Shown: positions 46,076 to 58,300 of the stretch, piece by piece
Position numbering within the stretch: position 1 is the first letter of the stretch
How the letters are laid out: the number at the start of each line of letters is the position of its first letter
Assembly (NCBI GenBank): GCA_907163345.1
Contig: CAJQUN010000141.1
Location: 124,001 to 188,000, forward strand
DNA length: 64,000 nt
Source: Haberlea rhodopensis
Taxonomy: Eukaryota; Streptophyta; Magnoliopsida; Lamiales; Gesneriaceae
Reading direction: 5' to 3'
Translations under genes and position numbers: made by a program
Notes under the pieces: generated by a model
The model's database searches: none
The model's input: the letters and a program-made list of their open reading frames with translations, nothing else
Told to the model about the DNA's origin: nothing

Positions 46076-47400
46076 GGTTTACTCGTGGGATCGGGATGTT
46101 TGGTCCATGTTTTAACATAAAATCGCTTAAGTGATTGTGCTTGGGGTAGCGAGCTTGTTCTGAATTTTAATGGTTTACTCATGGGATCAGGATGTTTGGT
46201 CCACGTTTAAAAATAAAATTGCCTAAGTGATTGTGCTCGGGGTAGCGAGCTTGTTCGGAATTTTAATGGTTTACTCGTGGGATCAGGATGTTTTGTCCAC
46301 GTTTAAACATAAAATTGCCTAAGTGATTGTGCTCGGGGTAGCGAACTTGTTCGTATTTTAATGGTTTACTCGTGGGATCGGGATGTTTGGTCCACGTTTA
46401 AACATAAAATTACCTAAGTGATTGTGCTCGAGGTAGCGTGCTTGTTCGGAATTTTAGTGGTTTACTCGTGGGATCGGGATGTTTGGTCCACGTTTAAACA
46501 TAAAATTGCCTAAGTGATTGTGCTCGGGGTAGCGAGCTTGTTCGGAATTTTAATGGTTTACTCGTGGGATCGTGATGTTTGGTCCACGTTTAAACATAAA
46601 ATTGCCTAATTGATTGTGTTCGGGGTAGCGAGCTTGTTCAGAATTTTAATGGTTTACTCGTGGGATCGGGATGTTTGGTCCACGTTTAAACATAACCTAA
46701 GTGATTGTGCTCGGGGTAGCGAGCTTGTTCGGAATTTTAATGGTTTACCTCGTGGGATCGGGATGTTTGGTCCACGTTTAAACATAAAATTGTCTAAGTG
46801 ATTGTGCTCGGGGTAGCGAGCTTGTTCGAAATTTTAATGATTTACTCGTGGGATCGAGATGTTTGGTCCACGTTTAAACATAAAATTTCCTAAGTGATTA
46901 TGCTCGGGTAGCGAGCTTGTTCGGAATTTTAATGGTTTACTCGTGGGATCGGGATGTTTTGTCCACGTTTAAACATAAAATTGCCTAAGTGATTGTGCTC
47001 GGGGTAGCGAGCTTGTTCGGTTTACTCGTGGGATCGGGATGTTTGGTCCACGTTTAAACATAATTGTTGCCTAAGTGATTGTGATCGGGGTAGTGAGCTT
47101 GTTCGGAATTTTAATGGTTTACTCGTGGGATCGGGATGTTTGGTCCACATTTAAACGTTAAATTATCATCGGTTTACTCGTGGGATCGGGATGTTGGTCC
47201 ACGTTTAAACATAAAATTGCCTAAGTGACTGTGCTCGGGGTAGCGAGCTTGTTCTGTTTACTCGTGGGATCGTGATGTTTGGTCCACGTTTAAACATAAA
47301 ATTGCAAAGTGGTTGTGCTCGGGATAACGAGTTTGTTCGGAATTTTAATGGGTTATTCGTGTGATCGGGATGTTTGGTCCACGTCTAGACTTAAAATTAT
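46076..47400 (+). repeat. ~96-bp satellite-like tandem array, ~15 units
   Basis: The motif GGTTTACTCGTGGGATCGG recurs at 46076, 46172, 46268, 46363, 46459, 46555, 46651, 46742, 46839, 46934, 47019, 47116, 47171, about 47255 and 47351. Most steps are 95-97; shorter steps (85, 55, 84) are internal deletions. Each unit has GGTCCACGTTTAAACATAAAATTGCCTAAGTG-like and GGGTAGCGAGCTTGTTCGG-like blocks. Begins about 80 bp after the end of pol. Confidence 0.95.
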
Positions 47401-47650
47401 CGTTCTTATTTTACTCAAAAGAAAGTAACAAGGCGGATAAAATACGGTTATTCATGCTAAAGGATAATACAACAATGATCAAGAAAAAGAGTAAAGTCCC
47501 TAATCTAGGGATGAAAGATCTCTCGGGGAGACTTTCTAAAGCAGCCCCAACATCGATGAAATCTTTTGAAGCCCCTTCGGAAGATAGCCCTTGGCTTCAA
47601 ATTGGCGAGCACATGCTTCAAATCCATTATCAAAAAATTTGGAAGCACGG
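47401..47650 (+). other. Tail of the Tat-like element after the array
   Basis: Non-repeated sequence with a short frame (…LSGRLSKAAPTSMKSFEAPSE…) of no known family. It ends at CACGG, the likely target site of G3. Confidence 0.4.
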
Positions 47651-48383
47651 TGTGATATCCCCGAAATGATTATGTGCATTAGAACAATAATTATGTTTAT
47701 GTGATATTTATGGTGTTAATTAATTTAGTGTTGGGATTAATTAATATGGTGAAATGCTTAGTCACATGGTGGGCATGACCTGGTAATGCGTTTTAGGGTG
47801 CATGTTATGCATGTTGGGAATTTGGGTGTAGGCATTATTTATGATGGGTAACAATTATTTTGGGTAAATCATATTTTATTGGAGAATTGGTGCATTCTTG
47901 GAAAATGCTTTTAATATCATGTTGGGGATATTTTATACATCATGCTAATTATGGGATACATGTTTTAATTTACCCCACTTATACCCCAATACCTCACCCC
48001 TCCCACCACTCTTTATCGAACAACTCTCCCAACCCTACCCAAAAACCCTCAAACCCGAGTTTGGCAAGAAGGAGGAAGAGAAATCTTTGCAAAAGCTTCA
48101 TTTGTGATATTCTTGGTAGGATTTGAAGTCTAAAAGGGGTACGGATGCTTCCTTGTTGTTTTTATGATGTTTGGTTTTGATTTGAGTTTGTATTTTGAGT
48201 TTTGAAATGGTTTGTTTTGGGTTTGTGTTGTAGTTGGTTGGGTATTGGATTTTTGGTGGTATTAAAGTGTTTATGGAAGGTTTATAGTGTTTTAATATTG
48301 TGGGTTTATGGTTATTTGTGTTGGTGTGGATTGGGGAAGAAAAATGGTGTAAAAATGGTGATTTTTTGGGTTGCAGGTAGCGG

Positions 48384-48589
48384 CGATCGATCGCCCATTT
48401 TGGCGATCGATCGCGCGCAAGCAATGCGTGGCAGAAACATTTGGCGATCGATCGCCAAGTTTGGGCGATCGATCGGTGGGTCTCGCGATCGATCGTGCCA
48501 AACATGATGATCAATCGCCGAAGACAGGAAAACGTTGACTCGGGCAGTGTGATCTCGCGATCGATCGGGGGCACTGTAGCGATCGATCG
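48384..48589. repeat. Phased palindrome array E (8 sites)
   Basis: Sites at 48384, 48404, 48445, 48466, 48486, 48508 (TGATCAATCG), 48558 and 48580; steps 20, 41, 21, 20, 22, 50, 22, matching array B site for site. Seven are perfect CGATCGATCG. The first five spacers are largely unlike those of B; the last block (TCTCGCGATCGATCGGGG...) is conserved. Confidence 0.96.
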
Positions 48590-48785
48590 CGAGTCATAAA
48601 AAATGTGTGTTTTGATTATTTTGTGGGATTTTTGGTATCGGACTATTATTGGCTTCTAATATTGGTTCATGTGATGTGTAGAACCATCCCAGGCCTAGAA
48701 GATAAAGTCCCACGACACACCACATTTTGGAACAAAGGTACGTAGTGAGACGTACGGGCATCGGACGGTAAAACGTATTTTTACG

Positions 48786-48960
48786 TATTAGATTATGCAT
48801 TTTGGTTGCATATATTTTTTGGACTATGCATTGTGGTTGCATACATACATTGGTTATGCATTGTTGTTGCATACATACATTGGTTATGCACTGTGGTTGC
48901 ATACATGAATTTGGTTATGTATTATGGTTGCATACACTCATTGGATGCATTGGTGCATGT
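48786..48960 (+). repeat. ~30-bp LTR minisatellite of G3
   Basis: About five copies of TATGCATTGTGGTTGCATACA with a short spacer. Unit differs from the 31-bp unit of G2 and the 39-bp unit of G0 in the same LTR position. Confidence 0.88.
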
Positions 48961-49002
48961 GATTGTAAGTCGAGATTATATTCCAGTAATGAAGAATACT
49001 TG

Positions 49003-49190
49003 CCGCCAGTGGCGTAGCGATGTGAATACTTGTGGCTGTCATACCGTAGCGATGATAGAATATTTGCTGCTAATATGAAGCGAAGAACACGACCGCTGTC
49101 ATAATATAGCGAGGGATAATATTGCCACTAGTATTGTCTAAGCGAGTGGTATTTCCGCTGTCATGTTAACGCGATGGGTATTATGCCACT
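49003..49190 (+). repeat. GCCGCT/AGCGA alternating repeat, ~31-bp period
   Basis: CCGCT-like motifs at 49003, 49033, 49067, 49093, 49125, 49155 and 49186 (steps 30, 34, 26, 32, 30, 31), most followed by AGCGA. Counterpart of 15001-15167 on the other strand. Confidence 0.65.
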
Positions 49191-49716
49191 GATATAATAA
49201 GACTTGGAAATTGGATATTGGTATTGATGGAATTGGTGCATGTCATGACATACATTATTGGTGTTATAATCTATTGATTATGATTGTGGTACAGGGACAA
49301 CCAATGGGAGCATGAAATGTATTAAATACAGGAAGTGATTTATATTTATGGCTTATGCATTTCTATATTACAATCATATTATTGTGAATATGGTTTGTTA
49401 CATGCTCATGGGTGTGGGGTTGTTCCTGTAGGTACATTTTGGTAGGAAGGGCTAAGGACGGGTTGATCTAGTGAGGAGTGCTTTTGGTATAGCGGGATAT
49501 GATTCTTTTGTATAGTCTCTACTCTAGGAGTAGTGTAAAGCTATAGGATTAACATTCATTGTTTTGAGAATGTAATTAATCCTTTTGGAGTTTTACTTTG
49601 GCACTATAATCTTAATAGCTGCGGCATCAACACGAAATTTTTATACTCTGATTATGCATGCTTAGTCCTTATTGCACCTAAATCATAAACTTAAGGAAAT
49701 AGGGTCCTTACATTAG

Positions 49717-49728
49717 TGGTATCAGAGC
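49717..49728 (+). other. Primer-binding site of G3
   Basis: TGGTATCAGAGC four bases after the LTR end. Confidence 0.9.
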
Positions 49729-49926
49729 AGTGGTTAGAGAACCCAGGAATGAGTGAAGAGTAGCCTTAGCAACAGGCTGGCTAGGTGTTTAGTATGAGCA
49801 TGTTTATGCATATGGTGCATATAGGTGTATAAAATTGTTATACTAACATGTTTATTGTTATTTATGTTATCTAATGGTGTAGCATATGTATTATTTTGGA
49901 ATTGTTGTTAACCCTTATATTAAAGC

Positions 49927-50978
49927 ATGGCGGCCATAAACTTGGGGAACCTCAATGAAGAGGTAGGTGATGTAGGAAGTGTGAATGCATGTATTGCTCA
50001 GACGAATCCTTTACCGCCACCGGCTGTGGGCGTGGAACCGGTAGCACAATTGTTATTGCCTGGGGAACTAAGTCTGACACAATTCTGACTTTCCATCCGC
50101 CCAGATTTGAGGGGACAGAGACAGGGGAAGAAGCTGAGGAATGGCTAGAAAGAATGGAGCAGATATTTGTGTCTGCGCCTTGTGCTAGGACGGCATGGTT
50201 GAGGCTGACAGAGTTCCAACTAGCAAAGAAGTCTTCCATGTGGTGGAAGACGACAGTGATGGAGCTGAGGGCTCAAGGCATGTTGATAGACTGGACTTTA
50301 TTCAGAACCCGGTTTCTAAACTGATACTTTTCTGCTGCTGCTAGGCAGATGAAAGAGGATGAATTCACGAATCTGAAGCAAGGGAGCATGACGGTCTCGG
50401 ACTACGCCATGCATTATTCATCACTGTTAAGGTATGTTCTTCATATCGCTACAAATGGGCATGCCAAGATGAGGCATTTCTTGAAGGGAGTGAGGCCAAC
50501 TATTTGATCGGGTTATCTCCAACAACCCCACCTCTTTTGATGATGCTCTTACCAGAGTGGAACTGGCGGAGATAGGAGTGAGTGCTTATACAGACGTTGC
50601 ACCCCCACAAGTCCCACCACTGAGGCTAATATCTAACAATCTGAGGCCGCGAGGAGAACATTTAAACCTCGTGGGGCTCCTTCTTCTTATTCTTCTCGGT
50701 TTGGTGGAAGGTGAGTTGATAACCGGAGGGGTAGTGCACCTAGCAATAGAGGGTAAACTCAAGTAAATAGGAGCGGAGTAGTGAAATGTCACTTTTGTGG
50801 AGGACCGCATCACATGCGTGACTGTACGGCTTGTTACAAGTGTGGCAAAATGGACCACATATCTCGGTTCTGTCATAATAGTGATGGTCAGATAGATCTC
50901 AGAGGAGGCAATTTGAGGTTTAGTAGCGGGACAGTGCATCAGAGGCAGCCGATGGTGCCTCGACAGTTGGGAAGTTAG
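49927..50978 (+). pseudogene. G3 gag (broken)
   Basis: ATG at 49927 (MAAINLGNLNEEV...), homologous to G2 gag through LLLPGELSLTQF, HPPRFEGTET, RTRFLN and SLLRYV. Breaks: one-base loss near 50085, TGA at 50322 (Arg codon in G2, CpG-type change), loss of about two bases near 50498, a shift near 50660, and TAG at 50976. Knuckles are CHFCGGPHHMRDC and CYKCGKMDHISRFC (50784-50870). Confidence 0.88.
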
Positions 50979-50981
50979 GTT

Positions 50982-52120
50982 ATGGGGCCACCTCAAGGAC
51001 ATGTTTATGCGCTGAATAGGGAGCAGGCTGAGGTAGCTCCAGAGGAGGTGATAGCTGGTACGTGCCTTTTATTTACATATTCCGCCTTTATTTTGATAGA
51101 CACAGGTGCTTCGCACTCCTTTGTGTCTGTGGACTTTGTGGAGAGACAGCATATGTGCACGTCTCTGTTACCCACGCCTCTTTTGGTCTCGACACCCACC
51201 GGAAGGAATGTTATTGCTGATCGGTTTCTTGATGACTGCCTCATTTATTTTGAGAGCAATAAATTGAAGACGGACTTAATCGTTTTGGGGATGTCAGATT
51301 TTGATTGCATTGTGGGCATCGATATACTGAACAGATATCAGGCAGTGGTAGATTGCCGGCAGAGGACGGTTCGGTTCAGATCTGATATGGGGATTCAGTG
51401 GACTTTCTATGGGGACGGTTCTTGTACAAAAATTCCGTTAATATCGATGGTCAAAATGTCCCGATTATTGGAACATGGACACACAGGCTATCTTATTTAT
51501 GCCGTGGATGTGGCAGGAATGAATAAAGAGTTGAGGGTTGAGGATGTACCGGTGGTGGTAGAATTTGCTGATTTATTTCCGGAAGAAATCCCAAGGTTTC
51601 CGTCGACTAGAGAAGTCGAGTTTGGGATTGAGTTGCTACCCGGAACGTCCACTATTTCTCGCGCACCTTATAGGACGGCACCGACGGAGTTAAGGGAATT
51701 GAAGAAGCAGTTACAGGAACTCCTCGACAAAGGTTATATACGCCCTAGCGTATCGCCTTGGGGGGCGCCGGTCCTATTTGTTAAAAAGAAGGATGGTTCG
51801 ATGTGTTTGTGCATTGACTACAGACAACTGAATAAGGCAACGGTGAAGTACAAGTATCCTCTCCTAAGGATAGATGACTTATTTGATTAGTTGCAGGGTA
51901 CTAAGTTGTATAGCAAGATTGATTTGAGGTCAGGTTACCATCAGATACGGGTCAGGGAGGAGGATGTTCAGAAGACAGCATTCCGGACTCGGTATGGGCA
52001 CTATGAATTCTTGGTTATGCCATTCGGTGTGACGAACGCCCCGGCTGTCTTTATGAGTTTGATGAATATAGAGTTCCAACCATATCTTGACAAGTTCGTA
52101 GTGTTTATTGACGACATAGT
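50982..52120 (+). pseudogene. G3 protease and partial reverse transcriptase
   Basis: Protease DTGASHSF (about 51100), then RT with YRQLNKATVKYKYPL, a TAG at 51888 where G2 has Gln, SKIDLRSGYHQIRV, MPFGVTNAPAVF and the catalytic FIDD (52100-52115). It is cut by copia-2 just after the active site. Confidence 0.9.
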
Positions 52121-53595
52121 TGTTGGGATATGCCCTAAGACAACTCATTAGATGATTGTTTATGACATACACTGTATTATGATTTTGTTAATGGCAATGG
52201 CAATTCATTATTATATATTATTCGTGAGTGTAATATGAATTAATATATAAGTTAATGTCCTTAGAATAATATTGTATTGTTCTTAGAGATTGTCCCTAGT
52301 CAAGTATTATCATGAATCGGGATAATGATAATGCATTGAGACTAGTATGTTTTGATTGATGAATTGTTCATAGATATTAGATATCAAATCAACACATGGG
52401 TACATGTTAGAGAACGATGTACTGGACAGACCCACCATGAGAATGTGACATGGATAGTTATATGAACGTCATAAGCGATTCTCATAGTGATAATAATGTA
52501 TGTAATCCTTACGACTTGAGATCATCAGAGATCCCAACATAAGGAGTTATGTATCTTGATATTGTCAAACGTTACCTGTAACAGGGTAAACTATAAAGAC
52601 AACTATTGGATACACTACGAATTATGTAGAGGGATGTTGATTGATCGAGATAGGATTTGTCCCTCCTATATAACAGGAGAAGTGTTTGGGCACTTGATCA
52701 AGTGAGACTAAAATGCATGGTCATGCTCGAATGAGTCGATATGTGATATCGAGCTTATTCGTTTATTCTAGTTCTACTTGGGGATCAAGAAATAAAGATT
52801 GAATATACGAGTATGACTATTCCATGACTCGTGTTCAATCTAAACACATTGGACAAGGGATTAAGTTACATGGTTAATATTATCACAAGTTCTTAGGTTA
52901 TGTCGAGTCAATGTCATTCTTGTAATTTGGGTAGCCTTGATGTGTTGCTAGATACCGCTCATTGCTTGTGACATAAAATGAGATTTTATGTCACTGCCAA
53001 CATTGCAAGATCCTATCGGGTTGCACAAAAGATTAAATCGATAAGGGGAATTAAATTCATTGGATGAATAAATTAATTAAGAAGAGTCTTAATTACATGA
53101 TTATAAGGATTTAATTAAATCATGGGTTTGGGCCCATGAGGCTTTAAGAAAGTCTTGAACCTTTAAGTAATCATATAATTAATGTTGCAAGGTGATGATG
53201 ATGATTATTCCATTAAAAAGAAATAACCTAGCCTCCTCCTTAAAAGCTCTCTCGGCCGCCACCTTTCCGTAAAAAGCATCACGCCGCCGGCCGCCGTGAT
53301 CTTCAAGGTTTCCGGCCATCTTCTTTACGGTTTTGAACCGTGAGCTTTGCTTCACTCAAGAATAATTCTAGCAACTTGTTCTTGAATGTCCCTTGTTCGA
53401 TTTGATCGTGTGGATACCGTAGATGCAAGATCTTGGAGGTTTTGCTCGTGACTCGTGGTTTGGCATCGCTTCTGCATCAAACACGCTACAAGGGTAAGAC
53501 TCCTTTACATTCCGATATGAATACTTTGTATAGGTCCTCGGTTAGGAATCCAAAATTTTATTTCCGCTGCGTACTTGCATGTTGGATTCCTTTCA
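52121..53595 (+). repeat. Copia-2 5' LTR (1,475 bp)
   Basis: TGTTGGGATATGCCCTAAG...GGATTCCTTTCA, directly followed by the primer-binding site. The 3' LTR stub (59360-59378) matches its first 19 bases with one change. Confidence 0.9.
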
Positions 53596-53596
53596 G

Positions 53597-53609
53597 TGGT
53601 ATCAGAGCC
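53597..53609 (+). other. Primer-binding site of copia-2
   Basis: TGGTATCAGAGCC one base after the LTR. Confidence 0.9.
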
Positions 53610-55383
53610 GGTTACAAAGCTCATATCGGAATTATATGGTTAATTGTTTAATCATATTTAGAATTATATTGCATGCTTTGAAACTGTATATAATCATATA
53701 TGATATGAGTAAATCGAGTTTGTGAAAATCATCGTAAAATTATATATGATATAATTGACAATTTATGTATACGGTACACGAAGGCGAAAAGTCGAGCCCG
53801 TGGCTCTTGATGGTTCGGCCATCACCAACCATGACTCATGGCCGCCGCATGCTAGCTAGGGTTCGGACCCTTGGCTCGAGCATGGGCCAAGCCGACCAAC
53901 TAGGGTTTCAAACCCTTTTGGCTCTATTAAAAGCATGGCGGCGCTTAGAGGTTCGGACCATGGTTCACGGAAACATGCGGGTTGGCGGCTACCTCCACGT
54001 GAGAGTTAGGGTTTTTGAACCCCTTGGCTCGAGATGGTCGAGCCGCCACCTTCATGAATCGTTCATGGAAAGGCCGAGAATTATGACAAGGTTTCGAACC
54101 TTGTGGCTCGAGACGGCTAGGGTTTCAAACCCTAGCGGCCGCCGCATGGCTCACACGGGCTTGGACCGTGACTTGGGCTAGGGTTTCGAACCCTAGGCTC
54201 ATGCATGGTCCAGCCGTGTGGTTAGGGTCTTTGAACCCTTTTGGTCCATGGCTTGTGACGCAACGAGTCTCCGTGGCATGTGATGTCACGAGCGTACGAT
54301 AATTTTCCAAAATTTTATTTTACAATTTTAATTAGAATTAAATTTTAAAATTTTTAGAATTTAATTAATTAAATGTTATAGCATGTTTTATTCTGTTGTT
54401 TGAGCATGGTGCATGGTTATAGCACTATGACCTATTAGATAGGATTTGTGAATAATTGTAATTTTAATACGGCCTGCGTGTCGTGCCTTCTCTATTTGTC
54501 CTAAATGTTATCCCTCCCCTATGTTCCCCCCGAATGTGACTCGAGGAATTCTCTATATCTTGTAAATATTATATAGTATAGTTTATTTCATTGATGGAGA
54601 TCAACGAAGACGGACCATGGTGCCGAGGTGAGGAGGCCATTCACAAAAGGGAGCCATAGAGGTGCTTAGAGAAGTAACCTTAGGTGGACTTTTAGGATTT
54701 TCTCATTGGCTTGAGAAAATCGCTAGTAGGGGCTATAACCATGTCACATTTAAATTTATGTTGATGTATATGATGCATGTTTTATCTTATGATGTTTTAT
54801 ATTGATGATTGTTATACATATACGTAGATATGTATATGCGTATATGTACCAGACATATTTTAAATTATCAATAATAAAATCATGAGATCAATAAATCCCT
54901 CTAAAATATTAAGTTTTAGATGCCTTCCAAAATTAAAAGTACTCGTCAAGACTTCGATTGAACATGTGTGGGTTTGCCAAAGCAAAGCACCGTGACAATC
55001 TTGGTAAGGCGCGAAAGGATAAAAGTGATATCCGTTTTACTTTAAATTGGATACGACTTAACTAGGATAACTCAATAGGATTGGGAACCTAGAGGCATGG
55101 GGTTGGATAATTATTCATTAGATGAATATGAACAAGGTGTTGTTCGTCCAACCATCCAAGAATTACATGTGATGTAATTGACAAAGTGTTGTCTACCTAA
55201 ATAACCGAGTCTTGGGTGATTAGCCAAAGCTAACTCAGGATTAGGTGAAATATGGATCTTGGCCCACTAAGGTTTCGAGGGTTGATAATTTTAAAACAAA
55301 TATTGGGAGTGTCATTTAATATAAGACCTTATTAAATGATTAAAATCATAAACTTATTTTGCATATTTATATTGTAGATATTC
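53610..55383 (+). other. Copia-2 leader with GGTTTCGAACC repeats
   Basis: 1.8 kb without a genuine gene. From 53858 to 54240 about eight copies of AGGGTTTCGAACCCT-like near-palindromes (53858, 53902, 53949, 54008, 54088, 54119, 54180, 54224), some with AAACCCTA, and linked GGCTCGAG motifs. Spacing is irregular. A long open frame here is a by-product of the repeats. Confidence 0.75.
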
Positions 55384-58300
55384 ATGGCATCAAACAATGT
55401 TACAAGCACACTTTCATTGCGATCGGTCCTTGAGAGGACAAATTAAATGGGACAAATTTCCTAGATTGGTATAGGAATCTGATGATTGTCCTCAAACAAG
55501 AGAAAAAGCAATATGTCCTTGAGGAACCTGCTGAGGAACCTCCCGTTACGACCGCGAGAGCCGATAAGGATGCTTACAAGAAGCATCAAAATGACGCACT
55601 TGATGTTGGTTGTTTAATGCTTGCAACTATGAACTCTGAGCTTCAGAAGCAACATGAGGAAATGGATGCGTTCAATATGATTGAACATCTAAAGCAACTT
55701 TACCAACAACAAGCTAGACAAGAGAGGTATGACGTCTCTAAAGCGTTGTTTCAGTGCAGAATGGTAGAAGGAACCTTTGTTGGATCTCATGTACTCAAGA
55801 TGATTGGATACATAGAGAATCTTGAGAAACTAGGTTTTTCGTTGGACCAAGAGTTGGCCACAGATGTGATCTTGCAATTGTTGTCTGATAGCTACAGTCA
55901 ATTTGTCTTGAATTACAATATGATTGAAATCAAAAAGACGCTACCGCAATTGCTTGGTATGTTGAGAACATATGAAGCAAATTCAAAGAAGTCTAAGCCT
56001 ACTAATGTTCTTATTGTGAATAAGAGCAAATGAAAGATTAAAGCAAAAGGCTACAAGAAGAACAAGAAAGTCTTTGTTAAGTCTAAGCCTCATGCTTCTG
56101 CGCTCAAGCCAAAGGGAGGAGTGGCTAAGGAAGGGAACTGCTTCCATTGCAGTGAGACCGGTCATTGGAAGAGGAACTGCAAATTATATCTGGAAGATCT
56201 TAAGAAGACAAAGGGAAGTGTGAATTCCGCTTCAGGTATTTTTGTTATAGAAGTCAATTTATCTACTTCTTCATCATGGGTATTAGATACTGGATGTGGT
56301 TCTCACATTTATGTTAATGTGCAGGATCTCAAAAGGAGTAGGTTGTTGGCGAAAGGCGAGGTTGATCTCCGAGTGGGAATGGAGCAAGAGTTGCTGCATT
56401 AGCTATTGGAGATTATTCATTAACTTTACCTTCTGGTTTATTATTAGATTTACAAGACTGTTATTTTGTGCCATCTATTACTAGAAACATAATTTCAATT
56501 TCTTGTTTGGACAAGATTGATTTTTCATTTATTATAAAGGACAAATGTTGCTCCATTTATTTGAATGATATGTTTTATGCTAGTGCACAATTGATTAATG
56601 GTCTTTACATATTAAATCTTGATATGCATGTCTATAACATAAATACTAAAAGGATTAAGAATAATGATTGCAATCCAACTTATCTATGGCATTGTCGCTT
56701 GGGCCATATAAACGAGAATAACATATCAAAACTTCATAAGGATTGAGTATTGGATTCATTTGATTTTGAATCATATGAAACATGTGAATCTTGTTTAATG
56801 GGCAAGATGACTAAAGCTCCTTTCAAGGGACATGTTGAAAGGACAAATGATTTATTGAGTCTCATACATAGTGATGTATGTGGACCAATAAGCACACATG
56901 CTAGAGGTGGTTTTCAATACTTTGTTACATTTACTGATGACTTCAGTAGACATGGGTATGTGTATCTTATGAAACATAAGCATGAAACCTTTGAAAAGTT
57001 CAAGGATTTCAAGAATGAAGTACAAAACCAACTTGGTAAAAGTATCAAAATCCTCCGATCAGATCGAGGAGGTGAATACCTAAGCCAATAGTTTCATGAC
57101 TATCTAAAGGAGTGTGGGATAGTCCCACAACTCACTCCTCTATATACTCCACAATGGAATGGTGTATCCAAAAGGAGGAATCGAACTTTGTTGGACATGG
57201 TTCGGTCTATGATGAGTCATGCAGATCTTCCGATATCCTTTTGGGGACATGCTTTAGAAACAGCAATATTTATACTGAACCGTGTTCCATCTAAATCAGT
57301 GGAAAAGACACCATATGAGATATGGACTGGGAAACGTCCTAGTATGTCTTTTATGAAGATTTGGGGTTGTGAGGCTTACGTGAGACGTCACGCCTCTAAC
57401 AAACTTGGACCCAAATCTGATAAGTGTTTATTTGTGGGGTATCCTAAGGAAACAAAAGGATACTATTTCTATTATCCCACCGAGAACAAAGTAGTTGTTG
57501 CTCGGACTGGTGTCTTTCTTGAAAGAGAATTTATTTCGAGAAGAACCAGCGGGAGACAAATAGAACTTAGTGAAGTTCAACCACAAGAAAACATTGAACA
57601 TGATATTGAGATGGAAACAGAGCAGACACCACAAGCTGTTGTGGATGAATTGCCTGCTCAAGAGACACAAGCCAAGCGTAGGTCTGTAAGAGAACACCGT
57701 GAGCCACAGAGATATGGATTTCTTGTGACTCAACAAGGTGACTTACTACTTATTGATGAGGATGAACCGTCATCTTATCAAGAAGCTATAATGGGCACTG
57801 ATTCTGAGAAATGGCAAGAAGCCATGAAATCTGAGATGGAATCCATGTATGCAAACCAAGTATGGACTTTGGTTGACCCTCCTGAAGGGGTAAGACCCAT
57901 AGGGTACAAATGGATTTTCAAAAAGAAGACCGACATGGATGGTAATGTACAAACCTTTAAAGGTCGACTGGTTGCAAAAGGTTTCAAACAAATTCATGGT
58001 ATTGACTATGATGAAACTTTTTCGCCAGTTGCCATGGTTAAATCCCTTAGGATCTTACTTGCAATAGCTGCATTTCATGACTATGAAATCTGGCAGATGG
58101 ATGTCAAAACAGCTTTCCTTAATGGAAATTTACTTGAGGATGTGTACATGACACAACCTGAGGGTTTTGTCGATCCAAAGGATGCTGGAAAGATATGCAA
58201 GCTACAACGATCCATTTATGGATTGAAGCAAGCTTCTCGGAGTTGGAATCTTCGTTTTGATGATGCAGTCAAAGAGTTTGGTTTCATCAAAAACGTAGAT

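Larger units (their letters stand above)
47651..49712 (+). repeat. G3 5' LTR (2,062 bp)
   Basis: TGTGATATCCCCGAAATG...AGGGTCCTTACA. TATA-like TTTTATAC (47931), CT-rich patch (47970-48050), palindrome array E, ~30-bp minisatellite (48786-48960) and ~31-bp GCCGCT repeats (49003-49190). Confidence 0.93.
47651..52120 (+). mobile_element. G3: decayed Tekay-like Ty3 element (5' part)
   Basis: LTR, primer site, gag and pol up to the RT active site, then cut by copia-2 at 52121. Protein and LTR layout match G2 but with much divergence and many stops, so it is older. Likely target site CACGG (47646-47650). Its 3' half would lie beyond G4, outside the window. Confidence 0.92.

Noticed and set aside
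53765..54181. 138-residue frame in the copia-2 leader
   Set aside because: Driven by GGTTTCGAACC and GGCTCGAG repeats; no similarity to gag.
53858..54240. Helical phasing of the GGTTTCGAACC repeats
   Set aside because: Measured steps do not follow 21 or 10.5 bp.
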